Shown here piece by piece: positions 32,038 to 42,050 of a DNA stretch of 64,000 nucleotides (positions are counted from its first letter, which is position 1; each line of letters starts with the position of its first letter). Both the position numbers and the translations under genes were made by a program. The DNA is taken from positions 8,991,741 to 9,055,740 of the forward strand of contig OZ025209.1 in NCBI GenBank assembly GCA_964019055.1. Direction: 5' to 3'. The DNA comes from Anthopleura xanthogrammica. Its lineage: Eukaryota; Cnidaria; Anthozoa; Actiniaria; Actiniidae. The notes under the pieces were generated by a model that searched no databases, was not told the origin of the DNA, and was given only the letters and a program-made list of their open reading frames with translations.

Positions 32038-32451
32038 TTAAAGTTGTCCTTCCAGCATGGACAGCTTCCTAACGTGTCTTCGTAGACTTGTGGTAGCTGT
32101 CTTCACCACTACTTGTCTGACCATTCCATGCTTGTCAGGATAAACCACTTCGAATTCGGAGATAACGTCAGGCGCCTCTGGCCAAGTACTCTCGGGAGAC
32201 CAAAGGAATTCTGGCCCTCTAAGCCACCGGTTTAGCTTGTCAAGGTTGCAGTCATTTATGCCACGAAAGGCGATATCAGCTGGGTTGACTGCTGTGTTTA
32301 CGTATCGCCACTGCGACGGTTGGGAACTTTCTTGAATCGTGGCGACCCTATTAGCGACGAATGTCTGGAAACGTCTAGATTGGTTTCTCAGGTACTGTAA
32401 CACTGATGTAAGGTCGGTCCAATATGTCGTACTGTCAACGTGGTATTCTAG
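32038..32451 (-). pseudogene. BEL/Pao RNase H end joined to the integrase-region C-terminus
   Basis: The minus strand shows the RNase H core end (VDSTTYWTD, with a stop just upstream, and AVNPADIAFRG), then jumps within 40 residues to VYPDKHGMVRQVVVKT and a LRRHVRKL tail, which belong to the C-terminal DUF5641-like segment. The zinc-binding and DDE integrase core that should lie between is missing, so the element lost roughly a thousand coding bases here. The frame ends in TAA at 32,038. Confidence 0.75.
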
Positions 32452-33999
32452 CTATTGGCTGATGGTGCTGTTCAGCTTGGTTGCTACTACAGCTGCTGAA
32501 AGCTCTAGTCTAGGTATTGTCACTGTTTTCAGGGGTGAGACGCGCGATTTCCCCATAAGGAAAGAACAATGGGTTTTGTCCTTGGAGTCAACCAGACGTA
32601 GGTATGACACCGCACCGTAACCAGCTTGAGATGCGTCACTGAAGTGGGGAAGTTGGACTTCACGGCGTTCCTCGGAATCCGGAGGTTTAAAACAACGCTG
32701 TACTGTTACATCTTGGAGTTTTGGTAAACTGCTCAACCACGACTCCCATTCGTTAAGCTTGGTATCTGAAACTCTTTCATCACAGCTATAATTCAAACTG
32801 CAAAGATTCTGTAGGAGTTGCTTGGCTGGCAAGATGATTGGTGCTGCAAACCCAAGAGGGTCATACATCGAACTTAAGGCAGATAGGATGCCTCTGCGGG
32901 TTGGCGCTTTCTCCTTTTCTACAGTTCTAAAATTAAAGCTGTCTGTTTGCATTTTCCACCAAAGACCAAGAGTTGACTGGATCAACGGTTGCTGCAAATC
33001 TAAGTCGAGTGGTGATTTGGCTCTATCCTCTTCTGGTACAGTAGCCAGGACTTCTATACTGTTGCTGTTCCACTTGGTCAGGTTAAATCCTCCTCTGGAA
33101 AGAAGATCTCGTAGTTGTTTCGTGAGTAGGATCGCCTTGTCTGTAGTTTGAACAGATTTCAAACAATCATTGACGTAAAAGTTATTGTTGACTGTGTCGA
33201 TCGTTTCAGTGTCAAAGTCATTCTGATTGTCGATGGCGGTTTTACGGAGGCTAAAGCCTGCACGGCTCTGAGAAGATGTAGCACCGAAAAGATGAACTAG
33301 CATCTGATAATCGGTAGGCTCCTTTGACAAATCACCGTCCGTCCACCACAAGAATCGCAACGAGTTGCAGTCAGCTGGATCCACTCTTACTTGGTGGAAC
33401 ATTCCTCTCACATCTGCAGCTAAGGCAATGTGTTATTGTCGAAAGCGTATGAGTACACCGACCAAACTATTAGTAAGATCAGGTCCTTGCAATAAGTTGT
33501 CGTTTAAAAAAGTGCCTCCATAACGGGCTGCACAGTCGAACACAATCGTGACTTTATCAGGCTTTAAGGCATGTGCAACCGGGTGATGTGGATCTTCAAC
33601 AGCTATTTCGTGGCTTGGTAGCACTCTCGCATGATTGTCAATAATGTAACTGTTCATAGTCTCTTTGTACTTGTCCAGCAATCGTGGATCTCCAAGTAGG
33701 CGTCTCTTCAACGAGCGGAGTCTTCGTTCTGCGTACGCACGATTGTTTGGGAGCTTCAAGTCTAAGTCCTTCAAAGAGAGACCAAGTTGGTAATGACCAT
33801 CGACAAGCTCGACTGACGATTCCATCATATTCAGTGCTTTCTTGTCGTTGAGTGACAGTGTAGACTTGACATCGATGGCAGGATCATTGAAGTCGGCTCT
33901 GAACATTCTTTCTACTTGCTGGTGCAGGAGTTCATCATCTTGACGCAGAAAGTTCACATTGGCGTCGTCACCTTCAGCCGTACCGAGAGGTCCCATCAA
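32452..33999 (-). pseudogene. BEL/Pao reverse transcriptase and RNase H start
   Basis: The Pao-type RT is recognisable from VFDCAARYGGTFLND and LLQGPDLTNSLVGVLIRFR. An in-frame TAA at 33,433 follows, and the same frame continues with ADVRGMFHQVRVDP (catalytic Asp). The active-site box reads FYVND instead of YVDD, so one catalytic Asp is Asn. Downstream come LSALSSMYDPLGFAAPI and the RNase H motifs HFSDASQAGYGA and IPRLELSAA, then a stop. The enzyme is dead by both stop and residue change. Confidence 0.85.
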
Positions 34000-34002
34000 C
34001 GT

Positions 34003-34589
34003 TCATCCTAAGGGTGTGCTAACAGCATAGGGTTGACCCCTTTTTCCTCTTCTTTGCTCGAGCACCCAGTGCGCTTCAAGAACGTCGCTACCGATTAAGA
34101 TAGTTACTTGCTTGTCCTCCAAGCAGGGTATTTCGATACCATCAAGGTGAGGCCACGAGGCGATGTCTTTGTCAGTTGGGATGTTCTTTGTTGAAATGGA
34201 TAATTCATCTACCGTCCATACATTATCAAGATCGACGACTTTGTCCTCACGAACGCCTTGAATCATCATCTTCACTTCACGCCCCATCGGTTAAGCGGTT
34301 TGGCCATTAACTGTTGTAATGGAGAAGTTCTTGGGAGTACTTTCAGTCCAAGTTCATCAACCAGATGCTCGGTACAGAGCGTAACATCAGATCCTGGATC
34401 AAGAAGGGCGTATGTCTCTCTTTGGGATTTGCCATCGCTTGTCTTCACTGTAACTGGGATGGTGCGAAGGCTAACTCTGGTCTTCCTTTTACCACTGGTA
34501 CATCCGCTATGACCTGTTGCCCTGGCCCCATTCTCTTGACTAGGGGTTGCTCTCAGCGTGTTGGATACACTTGTGCCGGCACTAGTCAC
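34003..34589 (-). pseudogene. BEL/Pao aspartic protease region
   Basis: TYALLDPGSDVTLCTEHLVD contains the DxGS retropepsin motif and is followed by a hydrophobic turn typical of clan AA proteases. The next frame (34,287-34,003), shifted by a frame break near 34,280, carries VTILIGSDVLEAHWVLE, the second conserved strand region. A stop near 34,003 separates it from the RT frame. The protease would process the polyprotein. Confidence 0.75.
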
Positions 34590-35270
34590 GTTCCTAGGGA
34601 CAGCTGGCAGCGTACTGTGGCAGACAGCTTGATAGTTGGCATTGCTGCTGCTGGTCTGAACCGTTGGATGTAAATATGTGTGGTGCTTCTTCCCACAGCC
34701 TGTTACTCTACAGGTGTTGTCACTTTAGTCCCGGGTCCAGAGTTGGTGTACTTCCTATTATAGGGTACTTTATTCCTGTTGGAGCTGTCTTTGTCTGGAG
34801 TTGATCCTACTATCATGCCATACATGGTGTTGGCGAGTATAGCATGTTCATCGACAAACTTCGTCAAATGTTCAAAGGTAGGCTCTATTCCTTGGGTGAT
34901 AAGAGATCCGGCCTTATCGGCCCACCTACTCTGTAGATGCACCGGCAAACGTTTTATAACCCTGACAAGGTTGTCAGAGCTGTTCACATCAGCCTCAAAA
35001 CCCATACTAGTTAGGGTCAGCTGACAGTTCTGCATTTGTGAGGCCAACTCTGTCAAGCCTGCGGTGTCTGAGGTTTTAAGCTGGGGACCATTGACTGGGC
35101 GATTGATGTAAGCATGTGCGATGACATGTTTTTGACCATAACGGGAGTGAAGAATTTCCTTTGCTCTTTTATAAGCTGTTTCTTTCTCAGAGATGATGAT
35201 ACAGTTCTTGATCGACTCGTGGGCTTTACCATTACATTGTTGAATCAGATAAGTTAACTTTGAGTCTGCA
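34590..35270 (-). pseudogene. BEL/Pao gag C-terminal segment
   Basis: Minus-strand frames read KLTYLIQQCNGKAHESI, YKRAKEILHSRYGQ, then LTELASQMQNCQLTL and SRWADKAGSL, the usual DUF1759-like gag block of Pao elements. The segment toward the protease (34,700-34,600) shows frame drift and stops. The block is cut at 35,270 by a LINE insertion and continues at 38,269. Confidence 0.75.
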
Positions 35271-35405
35271 TCATTTTTTTATTTTATTTATTTATTACGC
35301 TTTCAACAGAGTTGTGGATTGTCTAACAGGTGGAATTACACCTATAGCCTAGACATCCATATAAAACATGAAATAAACAAAAAAGTTACAAAGTAAATTA
35401 CTGCA

Positions 35406-35696
35406 TTATGGCCTACATTTAGAGCAGCGGCAACTAGTAACCCAATAACAGGTGTCACTCGTTGCAAAAAAAGTTAGGAAGAAATTATAATAATAAATTA
35501 AGAGCTGCTCATTGAAAGACTTAAGCTTGGTACATTGTCTGAGCTCAATAGGTAGATTGTTCCAGAGAGGTATTACTCGATTAAAAAAAGATGTAGCGAA
35601 GGTCTCAGTCTTATAATGGGATGAATTATATAGGGGTTCCTTTGTTGCCCTTCTTGTACGTCTAGTCGGTATATATACAGAAATAAATTTAGACAA
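35406..35696 (-). pseudogene. LINE RT C-terminal end
   Basis: The frame reads ISVYIPTRRTRRATKEPL, FATSFFNRVIPLWNNLP and ELRQCTKLKSFNEQL and ends in TAG at 35,406. The FFNRVIPLWNxLP block is the conserved C-terminus of CR1/L2 RTs. A frame break lies upstream, between this and the LQRR-type region near 35,850. Confidence 0.8.
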
Positions 35697-36050
35697 ATCT
35701 AGATCGTAGAGTCCAAGTCTGCATCTGAATAGGAACTTTAGATCTGAAACTTCCCTGCGAAGTGATAAGGGTAACAGCTTGGGTGAAACGAGTCTAGACT
35801 TATAGTCAGCATCAGAGCGTAAGATATTACGAGTCGCCCTACGCTGAACACCTTCAAGCTTAACATGATTACGCTTCAGATGAGCACATCAGACTGGGAC
35901 TCCAACTTCCAGTTTGCTACGAACGAGGGAGTTATAAAGTAATTTCTTTGCATGCAAAGGAGCACCCCACCCACAAGTACGCTTAACAAATCCAAGTGAG
36001 CGATTTGCCTTTTTTGATATAGTGTCTATGTGAAGGTTCCACTTAAGGTC

Positions 36051-36490
36051 TTAAGAAACCCCAAAACCAAGGTCATTGTAGTTATACACCCTATCAATGT
36101 CAAAATTACCCATAGAATAATTATTAATTACTGCATTGGATGATCTCGTGATGTGCATTATCTTACATTTTTTTGAATTGAACGACATTCCCCACGAGTC
36201 ACCCCAGGCCCTAATTGCTGTAATGTCATCTTGAAAATTTAGACAATCATCCAAGGTAGTGACTTCCGGAAACACTTGGAATCATCAGCAAATAAGGCCA
36301 TGGTGGAGTCAGGAGAAACAGCATTAGGAAGGTCATTTATATATAATAAAAAAAGAAAAGGCCCCAAAATTGAACCCTGTGGCACCCCCGAGGGAACAGG
36401 CAGCCAATTCGAAGAACTACCCTCGACTAAAACCCTTTGTTTCCTGCCAGTAAGATAGCTAGAGAACCAAGCAAGCAGATAAAAGTAAAA
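36051..36490 (-). pseudogene. LINE RT palm and thumb with frameshift
   Basis: LLAWFSSYLTGRKQRV, VPSGVPQGSILGPFLFLLY and LFADDSKCF carry the QGS and FADD catalytic blocks. A frameshift near 36,270 leads to CLNFQDDITAIRAWG and KCKIMHITRS, the following motifs. Upstream, the RT fingers are missing: the coding jumps from LEKANLFNRYF directly to FYFYLLAWFSSY near 36,490. Confidence 0.8.
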
Positions 36491-38268
36491 GTATCTATTA
36501 AATAAATTTGCTTTCTCTAAAGGAGTACATGCCTCTATACCCAGCCCTTTCACTGTCCCTGGTAATGTACGAGACTTGGTTTTGGTTTGAAAAATAGACC
36601 AAAATCTCTTAGGATTTTTATAGATTTCTGAGCTAGTGTCATATATGTATTGAAAGTACCTTGCTTGAACTAGGTTCTTAAGTTTGTTGGTTAGAGCACT
36701 TAGTTTACCTTTCAAGTATTGAGAGCCAGAACGTTTAAACTTCCGCCACACAGTGTTCTTTTTATTTGACAGATGAATGATGTCACCATCAATCCAGGAT
36801 GGAGAACGAGAATCTTTTACATTGACTTTTGGGATGTTAGCGTCAATACACTTGAACACAAGGGCGAGCCATGAAGACCAGTTTGAGTTGATATTATCGT
36901 CTTCAAGACACTGATGCAAATTGATGTCAATAAGATCAGATCTAAGCTTTTCAAAATTTGCTTTTTTGTAGTTGTAGACTTGACGTCGAATCTTCCGTTT
37001 CCTAAGACCTTTAATGTTTATCTTGAAGGTAACAGCTAGATGATCAGAGTCCAGTGTAGACTCAAGACACTCTGGAGTAGAAAAAAGCTCAGGGAAATTG
37101 GTAGCTACGAGGTCGAGGATATTACCATGTCTGTGAGTTGCGTTTTCTACAAGTTGAATCAATGAAAAGTCGTCCATGATATCACAGAACTTGTTTTCTA
37201 ATTCACAAGGAGAAGAGTTCAAGTCCCAATTTATTCCAGGGAAATTATAGTTCCCTAGAAGTAAGAGATGACTAAAACCACTTGATTCCCTGTTGATCAG
37301 AGTTCGCTGAAGATTTAATATAAAAATCTCACTGTCTGTTGGAGGTCTATAGGCGACGATAACAGCAAATTTAGGAAACCCTAAAATGTTGAGCTCACAA
37401 ACAAGGATTTCGCTACCACTGCTTAACTCGGGTCTACAGGAGCAAGCTAGATCTTCTCTTGTAGCGAAGATAACTCCACCACCTCTCTTAATATCCGAAC
37501 GATCAAGTCTAAATATGTTATAACCTTTAGGCAGGATTTCGTAGTTTTCAATAGAGCTATTAAGCCAGGTCTCAGTGATGGCAATTAGGCTTGGAAGACT
37601 AGTGTAGACAGTGTGTTGAAACTGTACTAGTTTATTAGTTGTAGTAGTAACACTCTTTAGACTTCGAGCATTAAGAAGTAAGCAGCTCAGGTTTGAATGA
37701 CCGTTCGGTTCGTGAATATTAGGCAGAAGGTCAGATGTGGATTCAAAACTAGACACAGAGTCAGTCTTAAGGCCTAAGAATGACGAGAGACGGCACACAT
37801 TGCATAACCATTCCTCAGATGAACGACCAAGTTGAATAAATTCTTCGTTGGATAAACCTTGACACCTCATGTGAAACCATGTAGAACAACGATCGCAGAA
37901 GACCAATTTCTGATTTAAATACACGGTCGTATACAAGTCCCACATGGAAACCTACTTGTAGGCCCAGGATTTTGAAGATTCACACCACAAAGGAGTATAA
38001 GACAGGAGCCCAAAACAAATTTAACTACAGCAAGGTCGCGTGAAGATCGAGGTTTAAATTTGCCACCATCTTTAAGTGTTGGAGTAGCGAGTTTGAAATG
38101 TCTTGAGAGCTTAAACAAGCAAATAACTTGAGACTCTTCGAAGGTCTTTGAGTGTTGTAGGAGTTCAGGAGCTTCATTAGGAACATGAATAGAGTCTTTT
38201 GCAGACGAGAATAGCCCTGTAAAATATAGAAATAGGGCGAGCTCGAAGACAAACGTCCGACTGCTAGG
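36491..38268 (-). pseudogene. LINE N-terminus: 2A-like, PHD finger, AP-endonuclease
   Basis: The start is probably MPSSRTFVFELALFLYFTGL at about 38,270. CGVNLQNPGPT (around 37,961-37,985) is a degenerate 2A motif that keeps NPGP but lost the Asp and Glu. A PHD finger follows (CGTC, CDRCSTWFHMRC, WLCNVC) and is split by a frameshift near 37,930. The endonuclease has ITETWL, VIVAYRPP and LDSDHLAVTF, but the GDFN box is GNYN, so the catalytic Asp is Asn. PHD domains in CR1-like ORF1 proteins are established. Confidence 0.85.
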
Positions 38269-38613
38269 CATGACTACGCTTGTCATCAGACAGTTGACGT
38301 TCAATGTTTATTTCAAAATTCTTAATGAATGTCCAGTAGTTGATAGGATTACCATCAAATGTTAAGAGTTCCTTCTTCGGCATCTCAAACCCGACTCTGA
38401 GGGATGAGGTGATCAGCGACATAGATCTTGTTGTTGTTTTAGCAAAAACTCTAAATCCTTTCTTTCAACTGATTCACTGACTGAAGACACATGTGCGGGC
38501 AACCTAGTTAAGTTTGACTTTCTCGCCAGGGGGATCAAATTTTACTTTCTTGTAAGGGGTAGAGGTCTTTGGCTTAGGCGGGGGTAACATCATCTGTCCA
38601 GTTTAGCTTGAAG
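38269..38613 (-). pseudogene. BEL/Pao gag middle segment
   Basis: MPKKELLTFDGNPINYWTF and the following FEINIERQLSDDK are the start of the DUF1759-like gag block. Upstream on the same strand, PPPKPKTSTPYKKVKFDPP gives a basic proline-rich linker with stops. It is bounded by the LINE at 38,268 and by the CACTA-like element at 38,614. Confidence 0.75.
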
Positions 38614-38616
38614 CAT

Positions 38617-40680
38617 CACAGGGCAAAATAACAAATTTAATTTGCATTAAAGGACTATTAAAGTCAATTTCTTTTTCATTAAATTCATTAAGTATAAGTT
38701 TCCTGAGCCTTTAATGTTGTATTTAAATCTCTTTAATGAAGTGTTTTCTCTAGCTTCTTAAATCCACTTAAATTCGTTTATTTCTGTGTTTAATAACCTT
38801 TAACCTGCTCACTTAAAGTTTACTTAAATATTGGTTTTATAGTCTTTAATATGTTTTAAAGTATCATGATATGTGTATTTAGTAGCCTTTCATTATTATA
38901 ACTAAAGGAGCAGGGAATGTTCCTTTAATAAGGCTTTAAGTGGAGAACTAAAGACTAATATTTTGCTGGTTTCTGGTCTTTAATTAGTACTCATAATTGT
39001 ATATATAATTGGTTTTATTTGGCTTTACAGAACATTTAAGGTTAATTTTATTTCACTTTATTCAATAATAGAGAGCAACATATTGTTTTTACTGGTTACT
39101 GCTTTCTATACATTGAATCATGCAGTTTCATCAACTGATCGATCATTCATAAACTTAATTTGTGGTATACATTTAGTTGTATTTAGTAACTCTTGTCTTG
39201 GTCTTGTTACGGAAAACCGGCTTAGGCTACTTGGATTACTGATTGCTTGGATCTTGAACGTTGGCTAATGTATACCGTAAGATCTTGTTTATTCTTCATC
39301 TTTAATATCTTTTTTCTCCTCTCTAGTTCTTCTTAACCGGCATTATTCTGTAAACTCAAAAGCGAAGAAGCAAGAGTTAAAATAACTGTGTTAAATATAC
39401 GTTACGTTACGTTCACTTCTCCCGCCCAAAATATAGAATATAAGGCTCTTCATTGTTGTTCGTTTGCTCTCCATACACTTTCCGTCTATCGTAAAGTACC
39501 TGTGTAATAATTACGCTCAGGATTCGAGCGAGGTTTAGAGTTTGAAATCCAGAAGGATTGAATTACTTAACCAATCATATGGACAGAGGCACAATAAGAC
39601 ATGTACTGTGCTCGTGATCAATGTCAATAAAATGAAATCCGATAAGCCACAACAATGCGCGCAAACTTCCCGCCAGTGTAATAATTTACTGAATTGTTTA
39701 TAGTTTGGATTAGACTGAGTTCAGTCCAAACTACGGCAAAATGCCGGCTTGTTATATCTTTGTGTTATTCAAAGACATTGAATGGACACTGAGAAGTTTT
39801 ATTCGAGGTACAGCTCACTTAGTTTTCGTAATCAAGCTGTGGAACTCCGAATATGCGGGTTCTTAGCAGCGGCATTGTGCGAGTACTTTATAGGGCTTGC
39901 TTACAATAGGTTTCGTAAAATGAGGACTGCTGACTTCGACTATAAAATAACTCCAAGTTCATAATCAGAGGAAGAACAAAAAGTTAAGATATAAACGGGA
40001 CGCACACAAGAAGGTTCCGTAATCCAATGTAGCCTGAGAAAACTGCAGAAATATTATGCGGGAACGGATTGCCTGAACAGTAGATTACATTAACAAGCCT
40101 TAGTAGCGGGAGACTTTGAAGATATAAGGTAAATTTGTAAGTTAAATGATTGCATATATATAACTTATTGCTACTGTATCTAGAACTGAAAACTGTTTAA
40201 GGGTGAGTGGCATTTATGTTTGCGGTTCAAAGATATCAAGTATGCGTTATCCTAGAGGAAATCAGAAGGTATTTAATGTAATGATTAATAGTAACTTAAA
40301 CTCATCTTAAATCCCTACTTATTATAACTTTAGGTTTACTTAAAGTTAAAGTAAATCCGTTGCCTGATCGTGAGTTACCCTTCCCAAAAAGAAAGGCTTT
40401 AGTGTACATTTAAAGTTAAAGTAAATGTATGAAGGACTTTACATACTTTAATCATTTAGTTAAACCCATTAAATCTCTTTACACATTTAAGATACCTTAA
40501 ATCTGCATCTTAAACTTACTTAAATCACTTTTATGTAAAGACTAACTAAATATTACTTAAAGCTAACTTTTTCCTATGTTTACCTTTAAGGAGAATTAAG
40601 TTAGTATTAAAGCTTATGTTTAGATTTAAACAACTTTAAGGTTTTCTTAAAGTCAATTAAATATATAATTTCATCCTGTG
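38617..40680. mobile_element. CACTA-like non-autonomous element with subterminal TTTAA motifs
   Basis: The ends are CACAGGGCAAAATAACAAAT and, reversed, CACAGGATGAAATTATATAT, sharing about 20 of 28 positions. CAT at 38,614-38,616 and 40,681-40,683 is a 3-bp target duplication, as expected for EnSpm/CACTA. The outer roughly 450-600 bp at each end are packed with short motifs of the type ACTTTAA, TTAAAGT and TTAAGTAAA in both orientations. The middle (about 39,300-40,100) has ordinary composition and no convincing ORF. Classification rests on the ends and duplication. Confidence 0.65.
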
Positions 40681-40712
40681 CATGATGGTGTCAATAACAC
40701 ACTCCTGTCACT

Positions 40713-41431
40713 CTATTTTTCGTCCTTAAAATCACACCGCGTAGTTGGAATCTCATTGTCAGATTCCATTTCCAACAGCGCCATTTCTCCTTCAATTTCA
40801 GCTTCTTTCTGTTCGATTTCTTCTAGAATCTTTAGCTGTTCGTTTTTTATGTCGGCGATTTGAAGTTGTAACTGTTGCTGTCGAGCGAGCCGTCCTAACC
40901 TCGACTGAAGTTGACCCACGCTTTGTGTCACGCCTTCCTCGCTTCGTGTATCAAAGGCGGTTTTTACTGGTGTTTTTTCTGTTAGGTTTCGTCTTTCTTC
41001 AAGTGATGTTGAAGAAGGTTTAGCTGATTTACTTTGCTCCACCCATCCTTCATAACGATTGTCAAACTCCTCTTTAACGCGGATAAGATTCTTGTGTAAT
41101 TGTAGAACGTCATGCTTCTCGGTAACGTCATCTAGAGTTAGAAAATATTTCTCATGAATATGTAAACAATTATCATGTGCGCTGTCCAGGTTCTGTTTAT
41201 GTGTTATTACTAGATCGAGATTACATGGGTCAAGCAAAGAGTTTCCATTTCTCTGCAGATTCTGTTAAGATATCCTAGATGACCAGATTTCGACTTCTTA
41301 AGAAAGCAAAGTTCGTCAACTTTAAGCTGTTCCAAGTTCATTTCGGTTTCGGGCGGCCTTCCCTTTGATCTTGTCACTCTTTGTGAACTAAAATCTAACA
41401 CTTCGTCTGCTTTGGATTCGTGTGTAGACAT
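40713..41431 (-). pseudogene. BEL/Pao gag N-terminal coiled-coil protein
   Basis: The frame starts at 41,431 with MSTHESKADEVLDFSSQRVT and carries a basic stretch. A frameshift near 41,225 moves to a frame with DAHDNCLHIHEKYF-like sequence (reads SAHDNCLHIHEKYF), KHDVLQLHKNLIRVKEEFD and a long heptad region (QQQLQLQIADIKNEQLKILE, then EIEQKEAEIEGEMALLE). The stop at 40,713 precedes the insertion at 40,683. A coiled-coil N-terminus is normal for Pao gag. Confidence 0.75.
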
Positions 41432-41666
41432 GATTTCTCCTCAAACACTGTACAACTTAATCCAGTGTAAGAATAAATAACTTGGTGACTCACATGAAGA
41501 AGTAATCTGTAGGCATAAGCGATTTAAAACGACATAAACAGAATCGTTGAGCTGGAGGCGACGAGAGACCCACGTGTCCAGGCAAGATGTTAGGTTGGCG
41601 ATCTTCGGCTTGAATTATTTACCACAACTTACGTTCAGAACTGCAGAATCTCATCAGAAACTTGAA

Positions 41667-42050
41667 TGTAAGGGATGAAATCGGGATCGACATCTAAACG
41701 CTCCGTGTGAACACCTTTAATAACAATTCCAACTTCTTCTAAGTAACTTGTTCACAATAGCACATGTAAGATCTCGACGTTCGAGATAAGACGAAGTATG
41801 AAGGTGCTAAAACGAAAATTCCTGACAAATAAATACAGAAAGTAGGGAAAATAATACTTCAATCAAAACTTAAACAGCTTATAAAGAATTTACCTGATGG
41901 TTACGATCCTAAGGTGATAATAAGCGAAATAACTGACGAAATTTAAACTAGTACCGTAAAACGTATGATCGATGGTGCTTGCCTCCTTGTGTCGCACGGG
42001 TTCTGGAGCGGCGCAGGCCTATGGGTAACCACGGAAGATTCGTTGTAACA
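41667..42050 (-). repeat. 5' LTR of the BEL element
   Basis: The 384-bp LTR has TGT...ACA ends: on the minus strand it starts TGTTACAACGAATCTTCC and ends CATCCCTTACA. It matches the split 3' LTR and contains the uninterrupted site AACAATTCC where the ISL2EU entered the other copy. The stretch 41,432-41,666 is the untranslated leader. I did not match a primer-binding site to a tRNA. Confidence 0.88.

Larger units (their letters stand above)
35271..38268 (-). mobile_element. CR1/L2-type LINE with 2A-like and PHD segments, nested in BEL gag
   Basis: On the minus strand the element gives a hydrophobic N-terminus, a degenerate 2A-like motif, a PHD finger, an AP-endonuclease, a partly deleted RT and the RT C-terminus. 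Its 3' end is AATAAATAAATAAAAT at about 35,290-35,275. BEL gag coding is continuous from 38,269 to 35,270 if the LINE is removed, with GCAT on both sides as a possible short target duplication. Frameshifts near 37,930 and 36,270 and an RT deletion inactivate it. Confidence 0.85.
26700..42050 (-). mobile_element. BEL/Pao LTR retrotransposon with three nested insertions
   Basis: LTRs lie at 41,667-42,050 (5') and at 26,700-26,760 plus 31,607-31,940 (3', split). AAGGG at 26,695-26,699 and 42,051-42,055 is the 5-bp target duplication. Between the LTRs on the minus strand are a coiled-coil gag, a gag block, a retropepsin-like protease, a Pao-type RT, RNase H and the very end of the integrase region. 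The integrase core is deleted. By eye the two LTRs differ at roughly 20-25 of about 330 positions, so the insertion is old. Frameshifts, stops and a changed RT catalytic residue make it inactive. Confidence 0.9.

Noticed and set aside
32339..34673. Plus-strand frames opposite the BEL pol region
   Set aside because: They are complements of clearly coding minus-strand RT and protease sequence.
39083..39964. Possible genes inside the CACTA-like element
   Set aside because: Only two frames of about 60 codons with no motif; the interior looks non-coding.
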